Source of the DNA: Dolomedes plantarius
Lineage: Eukaryota > Arthropoda > Arachnida > Araneae > Dolomedidae
Assembly (NCBI GenBank): GCA_907164885.2
Contig: OU015498.1
Location: 123,399,727 to 123,463,726 of the forward strand
Reading direction: 5' to 3'
Length of the DNA: 64,000 nucleotides
Part shown: piece after piece, positions 56,727-64,000 of the stretch
Layout of the letters: the number at the start of each line of letters is the position of its first letter
Position numbering within the stretch: the first letter of the stretch is position 1
Made by a program: the position numbers and the translations under genes
Notes under the pieces: generated by a model
What the model was told of the DNA's origin: nothing
Seen by the model: the letters and a program-made list of their open reading frames with translations, nothing else
The model's database searches: none

Positions 56727-57381
56727 CAGAGATTCCCAACGGGGTCCAGATGGACCCCTTGGGGGTCGAAGGAAGTTTAAAAAGGGTCTATAGTATTCCA
56801 AGGATCTATTGGGTGTCTATGATAAATTTTTCTGTTTTAAAATTTAATTTTTTAGGAATGTAATTATTAGATAATAATATCCGTTTTAATATGAATAAAT
56901 AAAGATTTGCATAGGGCGGAGTGACCCACGCTTCTAAAGTCGAATGGCATGACGCTTTTGTATATGCCTTGAATGCCGCCGTCACCTTTTATTTGTGTAC
57001 TAACACTAACAGAACTGGGGAAATCCACTGGAGCTTAAACAGCACATGGGTTCATCCGATGCAACCAATCAGAAGCAGTTTCGTTTTACTCTTGGCAATG
57101 TTTGTGCAATTGCAATCTGTGTTTCTGAAATCTTATTTATATTTGTGAAATTAAAATTGAAAATAGTACAAAAATAATAAAACATAAACCTCAAGAACCA
57201 CTTTTTCAAATTTTTTGTTCATATTATTAGTCAAATTGTCATCTATAAGTGTATTATGTGCAATTATTAGTATTATAATTATGTTGTATGTTGTATATTA
57301 TAGAGAAAATGTGAGGGGGGTCGAGAAAGAAAATCATTCTTTTAAAAGGGATCGATGTAGGAAAAAGGTTGGGAACCCCTG
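56727..57381. mobile_element. hAT element 4 (non-autonomous)
   Basis: CAGAGATTCCCAACGGGGTC and reverse complement CAGGGGTTCCCAACC; flanks ATATAAAC (56719-56726) and ATATAGAC (57382-57389) match at seven of eight. A 75-codon frame inside (56921-57148) lacks an ATG and any hAT motif. Confidence 0.82.
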
Positions 57382-59296
57382 ATATAGACTGATATGGTTC
57401 ATCAGAGATACAAACTTATTACTTTGTTACTTACTGTACGTACTCCCTATAATTTAGCACTGCTTCCAATTTAGCAGTTATCCCCGTGAAAAGTTGAATG
57501 CACTACATCAGCCTTAGGTATTTTCCTAAAATACCAGAGAAAATATTCAACTGTATAATTCACTGATAATCTTGCCACTATTTTTCAGCATATCAGAGAT
57601 CCTATAATACCCACACGAATTTGTATCCCATGTTTATGCAAACATTCGTGATAAACAACGCAAAACATGAAAACATTTTCGCATAATACCCTCTATAAAT
57701 ACTCGGTTCAGCAGCAGAAATATTAAGCAGTGTTAGAGATATTCCCGATTGGCCAAAGTGGCATTCTTAAAATGTCTTGAGTCCGTTCTGATACCTATAA
57801 AAGGAAGCAAGCATGTTAAAGATTTTACCTTCCTACGCGTCCACATTCACGATTTCTAACATATTTATTGGCAAGAAATCTTTTATCAAGCTTCTCAAAC
57901 CGAACGTAGAATCAGATACCATTGTGAAGCCTGCTTAAGCAGCCTTTCATCTTTAGGGTTACTAGTGTGGGGAACTATTTGTACGAAGAGAATTAACTAA
58001 AAACAAAATTTGTGAGACAATAATAGTTCAAACAGAGTATTAGCGCATAAATTTTAGACATGCATCGATTTGTAAGTTTAGTTCCTATTTACTGAGGATT
58101 ATTCGGAAGCTACACTAAATAAAAATCAAAGATATCGCTATATTTGGTATCGCTAAATCATCCTGTTTCAGTTTTACGTGACTTTTTGGCGAATTCAATA
58201 CCTGTTTTTATGATTTTTAAAATTTTATAAATATTTTTTGGGAGTTTGCGTTCATACAGTACATCTGTTATGCAAAATGAATCTATTTAGATATTAAAAT
58301 TTCTAACTCAAGATTTTTATCACAGAAACGAACGACATTTGTATAGTTATTTATTTTTAAACTTCACGTTTATCTTAATATATAATACTGTTTTAAGATT
58401 TATATTTTTAAAAAAATACTCGTTTTAGCTAAAATAAAGATGAAATTTTGTAATTACCTTCATATTTAAAAATTTTATGCAGAACTTATTTGTTCTATAA
58501 AGCGTCTAATTAGCTGTACTATTACTGTATAATAAAATCAGAATAATGCAAATAATTATTTATATGAGAATTTTTCAGTTACTTCTTCCATAAAACAAAT
58601 AGTTTATGTTTAAAAATACTAAAATAAAATGAGAAGTTTAGGTGTGTCACAAAGCGTAATATATTTCAAAATTTAAGACTTGCTGAGGAAATTTGACAAA
58701 TATATTTTCCGTATATGCATGAGAGTCAAAAGCTAAAAAATTGTGTTTCAATATTAAGTGAAATATTCACACTTGGAAAACTAGCAGCATTCTCTTAACC
58801 AAGACTTCAAAGCAAATTGTTAACGATATTTGTATAAGAGTGATTTCTAGATGGTTAGACAAGAATTTTTTCTAAAAAATTCTAAAGATATTTCGCTCTT
58901 TTTTTCCTTATTTTTTTATAAATTCGTTCCTTTAAGCTCGTAAATTTTTGCCATCCTGACCAAATATCTTTTCTTAGATAGTAAAATTATATGGCCACCT
59001 AAAAACAATCTGTAACAAATGTGTTTATCACAAAGTTTAACAGTTGCATATATTAGATATTTCAAGGACATTAAAACGTAAAATCCCTGAAATCCTCTGG
59101 AAATGCTTGAGTCAATAAATATAAGTAAAGGACAAAGAAAATGCTAGAAATTGGATTATGGGGAAGAAATAGATGAAAATACATCAGTCTTTATACATTA
59201 CATTAAATTTTAGATCGCTTAGCTTCACGCTGAAAACTAATAGTATTGCTTTTAAAAAATGTATGATTCATATACATTTTCAGACTTTTTGACATT
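57382..59296. other. Unassigned AT-rich DNA
   Basis: Nothing recognised. Confidence 0.4.
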
Positions 59297-59575
59297 TTTT
59301 GCCTCCTAACCATAAAATGAGCTGTGTAAAAATGACCTAAGACATTTTTTACCTTCTAACCATAACTTTTTTACCTTCTAACCATAAAATGATGTCACCT
59401 TCTAACCATAAAATGATTACCTTCTAACCATAAAAAGAAGTTACTAGCTGTGTAAAAATGAGCTAAGACATTTTTTACCTTCTAACCATAACTTTTTTAC
59501 CTTCTAACCATGAAATGGGCTGTATAAAAATGACTAAGATATTTTTTACCTTCTAACCATAAAATGATGTCATCC
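59297..59575. repeat. Complex minisatellite on CCTTCTAACCAT
   Basis: Eight copies of C(T/C)TCTAACCAT at irregular spacing of about 20-75 bp, interleaved with the larger motif AGCTGTGTAAAAATGACCTA...GACATTTTTT. One more copy of the larger motif lies at about 59742-59769. Confidence 0.9.
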
Positions 59576-59937
59576 GAAATCAAATCATTTCGAATTACTT
59601 ATTATTAGAAATAGGTGTCCTAAAGTAACACCTGTTAATCCTATAACAACACAAAAGAACATGATCATACAACTGGATCACAAAGTGAAAAAATACGTAT
59701 TTTGTTTAAATATTTAGCTGCAGCATCTCAAAATGAAGTCACTAGCTGTGTAAAAATGACCTAAGACATAAGGAAGTGATTCTTGGTTTTGCATGCATCG
59801 AAACGGTGATTAATTAACAGAAAGTAATACAAAACCAGAAAGCATCATACCACATTAAATAAAGGAAAAAAAGAAATTATTGATGTCTGAAAGCTTATAT
59901 CGGGCAGAAAATAAGTTTTTATCACTTAGACCTATTT
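59576..59937. other. Unassigned DNA with one stray minisatellite motif
   Basis: AGTCACTAGCTGTGTAAAAA and following GACCTAAGACAT near 59737-59769 copy the larger minisatellite motif upstream; otherwise nothing. Confidence 0.5.
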
Positions 59938-60895
59938 AAGCTTCAAAATGAGACAAAATGCTTTTTTAAAAGGTAATTGTTTTCGTGGATTTCGTTTGTT
60001 ATTTAATAGAGTCAAAAAGCAAGTAGTAAATCCCAAACAAGAATGTAGGAAATTATCATAAAATCTAAAAATATTTACTAAGCTTATGCATCAGTAGGGA
60101 AGATTTGCAATTGTTAATCCTTTATTTTCAAAACAGTATCGAAAAGAAGCATTTGTTCTATTTCCCCCGCCGAGAAAGACATTTTTGCTTACGGAATGCA
60201 AATTGTAAAATTCGAAATTCCCGTTTACATATATTTAATTGATTTTCATATCTATTCTCCTCCTTTTTATAGAAACAATAAGATTTAATTCCATCACATC
60301 TGAATTATTTGTGTAAGCCGCAGATATCATTAAATTACAAGAAAAAATATGGTGGAAATCGCAAGCAAAAGAAAGATTGATCAGTAGAAAAATATGAAAC
60401 TTAAGAATCTAAACTTCAAAATAGGCCTCAAACCTATTTTAAATGGTGATTATTTTCTAGAATTTTTTTTAAATCTTTAAATGAAAAAAAATCAAAATTT
60501 CAAATTAGAATGCAGGAAAGTAATTTATATGAGGAAATATAGGCCTATGAATCAATAAAAGAAACATTTTGCAATAGTTAAGCCTAAATTTTCGATTCAG
60601 TGTTGAAAAAAAAAAGATATCGTCGCTTTTCTTAGAATGAAAATTAATGGTTTCACTTGTCCAACTCGACATTTCTGCTTTCAGAATGAGTTTAGTAAAA
60701 TGCGATCCTATTTATCTATATTCTTTGTAATGTTATTTATTTTCTATTTCTATTTTTCTTTTCTATGAAAACAATAGGATTTAATCTCATCAGACGAAAC
60801 TCGATTAGTTATGTAAGCCATAGACTGTATTCGAATGTAAGAAAAAGTGGGGTGAAATTCGCAAAAGAAAATTAATGTTGGTGAGGTGATAAGAA
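59938..60895. repeat. Diverged tandem duplication, ~475-bp units
   Basis: Unit 1 about 59938-60411 and unit 2 about 60412-60895. Shared blocks in order: CTTCAAAAT, GACATTT.TGCTT, TTTTCTAT/TTTTATA then GAAA.CAATA.GATTTAAT, ATGTAAGCC/GTGTAAGCC, GTGG.GAAAT.CGCAA. No coding potential seen. Confidence 0.7.
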
Positions 60896-61273
60896 AAAAT
60901 GAAGAGATGTTCTTATTAAAATCCATTTTTCATGAATGTCTGGAATACGAAATAGCTTAAAGTTACTCAAGATTTGGAATTCTGAACAAAATTTAAAATT
61001 ATGTAAAATGCATATATTAAATAATTTTATATGCTCACATTATGTAAAATCAGTTTACAATTAGTAAACAAAAAGTATTTTTATTTCGCTTTTGAAACTT
61101 TCATACAGTTCATGGACATAAAATTACTGCATTTCAGCTGAAGGATTGTTAGACAGGAACTATAGCTTTTACTAAAGTTTATTCTTCTCGAACTGCATTT
61201 TTAAGGATATTTCAAGTTTATAACCCTTACAAAAACACAAACGAATTTAATGGGTTAAAATATTCATATAATT

Positions 61274-61275
<2 letters not shown>
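60896..61275. other. Unassigned AT-rich DNA
   Basis: Nothing recognised. Confidence 0.45.

Positions 61276-61325
<50 letters not shown>
61276..61325. repeat. (TA)n microsatellite
   Basis: Runs up to the left end of the foldback element. Confidence 0.95.
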
Positions 61326-61857
<532 letters not shown>

Positions 61858-62383
61858 TAAGGGAACCTGTTGCCCCTCGGACAGGAAGTACTTTAGTCCA
61901 TCCAATCTGTTTAGTTTTTTTTGTAAGTGATAAGCGAAATTTATGTATTGGCCACCAGAGCTCCTTAATGTACGTAGTGTAAAAATCCTCCTCATTTTAA
62001 TTTAACTGTTAAACGCATCTATTAAGTTTCGTGGGCTAAAAATAAATATGTTGATGTTTTAATATTGTTTTCTCATGTGATTCTAACAGCATTTTAATAC
62101 AAAAGGAATATCATTCTTAAATTAGATATCAGTTAGAAACATATTAGTCCTAAAATCATGACTTTAGAGTCACAATCAGGTAAGAGAAATGAAGGATTGT
62201 TTGGAGTGAGAACCTGTAATACCTGAGACCGGGAATTCTTTTTATCTTGGTCCTGTGTCCAAGGTACAATCTCATGCTAGTTTTTACACATTTTATTGGA
62301 ATTGCCATTTTACTGATTCTCCTGGCTAGAATCATGACTCAGAGTGCTTCTGGTGTTAAGATGAAGGCTATAGAAAAAGAAAA
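61858..62383. other. Unassigned DNA upstream of pogo fossil
   Basis: May include the decayed 5' part of the pogo/Tigger-like element, but no end could be identified. Confidence 0.35.
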
Positions 62384-62790
62384 GATGACAAGAAAGAAAT
62401 GGCAATTTATGGAGCTGCTAAACATTTCAATCTATCTAAAAGTACTCTAATTAGGTAAGTGAAAACATATTTAGAATCAGGAATGAGTACATTTTCATAC
62501 TCCCAAAATAACAAGGCGAAACAAGTTTTTGCTAATGAGGAGGAACACTTGTCAGTCAGATTCATCCAACGAGCTGGTCAGATTCCTTTGGTTTGACTTT
62601 AAAACAAGTTCGTCAGGTAGCCTTGCAATTTACAAAGGCAAACAATAAAAAATATGATAAAGCCAGGGATAGAAATCAAATGGCTGGGGAATTTTGACTT
62701 CGAACATTTCGGAAAAAAATTTGAGAAGGACATAATTTTTTGCAAACCGGAGGCTACAAGCTGGTCTAGAGCTACAGCTTTTAACTGTGG
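62384..62790 (+). pseudogene. pogo/Tigger-like transposase N-terminal fossil
   Basis: Three separated segments resemble the DNA-binding half of pogo/Tigger/Jerky-type proteins: YGAAKHFNLSKSTLIR (Psq-type helix-turn-helix, from about 62405), FGLTLKQVRQVALQFTKANN with DRNQMAGEF (CENP-B-type helix-turn-helix, about 62590-62690), and KPEATSWSRATAFN (about 62745-62790). Stops and frame changes separate them, and no DDE domain follows; a TTAA MITE lies 87 bp downstream. It is an old, inactive remnant, unlikely to be a domesticated gene in view of the breaks. Confidence 0.7.
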
Positions 62791-62876
62791 TTTGAAGACG
62801 AATTTCGATTCCCACTTCTGATAGGTGATGCTTGCATTGGAGACCGATCCTTGGAAAGAACAACTATGAACTGTTG

Positions 62877-63305
62877 AAATGCTGTATACTAACCCTATTG
62901 GTACTACCCTCACCTCAATGTTAACTTATGGAAAGAATTTGTTGACTACTTACAGCTATATAAATGCTGATAAACTAAATAAAAATGATATTTTCAGATA
63001 GCCTGAGCTTTTCTGTTTCTTGGAACAGGATTCATTTTATAAATTTCGTGTACCAAAGAAATTGATGAACTTTTAAAACACACTATACCAGATTTTTCCC
63101 ACAATAATTTAAATTTAAAAATATTATTTACATTTTTGAAAAAAAAAAGACGAAAAATGCTCCAAGATGTAAAATTACTTTCTCTATTACGGAGTAAAAT
63201 TGTTTTAAAAAAATCTTTAATTCGAAGTCGGCAATCCTTGGACACATTTTCACCTCAAGTTAACATTGAGGTGAGCGAATCCAATAACGTTAGTACACAG
63301 CAGCC
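62877..63305. mobile_element. TTAA MITE family 2, copy 3
   Basis: Right end GGCTGCTGTGTACTAACG (reverse complement) followed by TTAA (63306-63309); the left end has drifted (ATGCTGTATACTAACCC). Aligns with 44194-44614 and 47006-47425. A minus-strand frame here (63245-62994) corresponds to one in copy 1 (44593-44387). Confidence 0.78.
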
Positions 63306-63309
63306 TTAA

Positions 63310-64000
63310 TAACGTATGAAAAAAAAAATCCTCACGAAAAAAGAATCAGCGATATAGAGAATGAATAAATGTGTAAAGAAATAGTAAAAATATACCCAGG
63401 TCAACGTACTATGTCATTGCCCACATGTAGAAAGAGCCAAATATGTGATAGAAAGTCTTTGGAAATAATGCTTCCTCACAAAGGTGGAGTAGTTCAGAGA
63501 CGTGGGTTTAAACTTCGCCCCGGGCAAAGGCGTTGAAAAGTGTTATTAATAAAAACTACTCTCTATGAATTTGTCAAAACACGATATTCAACATGAAAAA
63601 ATTCCACAGGCCAACATTTTACGCCGTCGTCCAGACAAAGAGAGAGGGAAATGCAGAGAAAAAGGTGACTATTGTAAACTGTTATTGAAAAGAATAGAGT
63701 TTGTAAGTATATAATCCCATAGAAAAATTACAGAAAAGTATTTAATCCCATGACATACATGCATGGGATTAAATACTTTTCATTTGATTTATTTGAAAAT
63801 ATATTATTTTTTTTAAGTGCTGGAGAAATCATTATTTGTCACTATAGTTTTACTCAAAGGGATGGCTACTCAACAGAAGAAAAATATGATAAAAACAACA
63901 ACCGTCATTTCAATTTTTAACTAGTTAAAATATTTAGATATTTTCAATAATGTCTTATTTCAAAACTTGTGTGTGTGTGTAAGTAAACAATAAAAACCAT
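63310..64000. other. Unassigned DNA
   Basis: No gene. Contains the perfect hairpin at 63734-63780 and a short TG run near 63970. Confidence 0.4.
63734..63780. repeat. Perfect 19-bp inverted repeat
   Basis: AAAAGTATTTAATCCCATG (63734-63752), 9-bp loop, exact reverse complement (63762-63780). A partial third copy, TATATAATCCCATAG, lies just upstream near 63708. Confidence 0.9.

Noticed and set aside
56921..57148. 75-codon frame in hAT element 4
   Set aside because: No ATG start and no hAT motif; the element is non-autonomous.
63485..63545. tRNA-like GTGGAGTAGTTCAGAGA...GGGTTTAAACTTCG
   Set aside because: The boxes are only about 14 bp apart, too close for a tRNA or SINE head, and no tail or TSD is visible; at best a decayed SINE.

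Overview
This window looks like intergenic DNA from an animal nuclear genome, most likely an arthropod and plausibly a spider or other arachnid. It is strongly AT-rich, with long (TA)n microsatellites and no bacterial-style gene packing. It holds transposons typical of such genomes: IS630/Tc1/mariner elements with CCGGGTGG or CAGGG ends, hAT elements, Helitrons, tRNA-derived SINEs and animal-type LTR retrotransposons. The species assignment is inference from family resemblance. I found no host gene I can defend and no rRNA, functional tRNA or CRISPR. The only long intact reading frame is a Gag-like protein inside an LTR element.

Layout. 1-894: nothing recognised. 895-4468: LTR retrotransposon with two LTRs identical by eye and only a gag-like ORF. 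4800-5702: deleted mariner inside a (TA)n tract. 5703-10900: mostly unassigned, with three AACCGGTT sites near 6960 and a TA-flanked repeat at 7889-8813. 10913-13577: Tc1 fragment carrying a 59-bp retro-insertion, a 1.7-kb terminal-inverted-repeat (TIR) element with 5-bp TSD, and a hAT-like repeat. 14944-16378: frameshifted mariner. 18028-20662: TTAA-element, then two hAT elements stacked at one site, then a 750-bp palindrome. 23706-27648: a second LTR family (one element with 5-bp TSD and one solo LTR). 27838-28610: antisense LTR fragment. 28715-29279 and 39515-40059: two snap-back mariner miniature elements. 32387-33072: deleted DD41D transposon. 33158-33890: three diverged 245-bp tandem units. 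34892-36351: TIR element hosting a SINE and a TTAA element. 40064-41692, 45245-46355 and 48679-49314: three Helitron-type elements. 44194, 47006 and 62877: three copies of a second TTAA family. 50391-57381: SINEs, a pogo-like MITE, a 54-bp tandem repeat and a hAT element. 59297-61857: minisatellite, a diverged ~475-bp tandem duplication, a foldback element between TA arrays and a TG-rich array. 62384-62790: pogo/Tigger-like transposase fossil.

How the parts relate. Nearly all supported features are mobile DNA in successive layers, many dated relative to each other by nesting or by exact target-site duplications. Almost all are non-autonomous: they keep termini and lose enzymes, so any mobility would need proteins supplied from elsewhere in the genome. 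The points I consider most worth following are the gag-only LTR element with identical LTRs, the TTAA/hAT/hAT stack at 18.0-19.9 kb, the snap-back mariner pair, the Helitron with seven minisatellite units and two internal 5' ends, and the unclassified 11493-13210 element. All coordinates and comparisons were made by eye; no alignment or database search was run.
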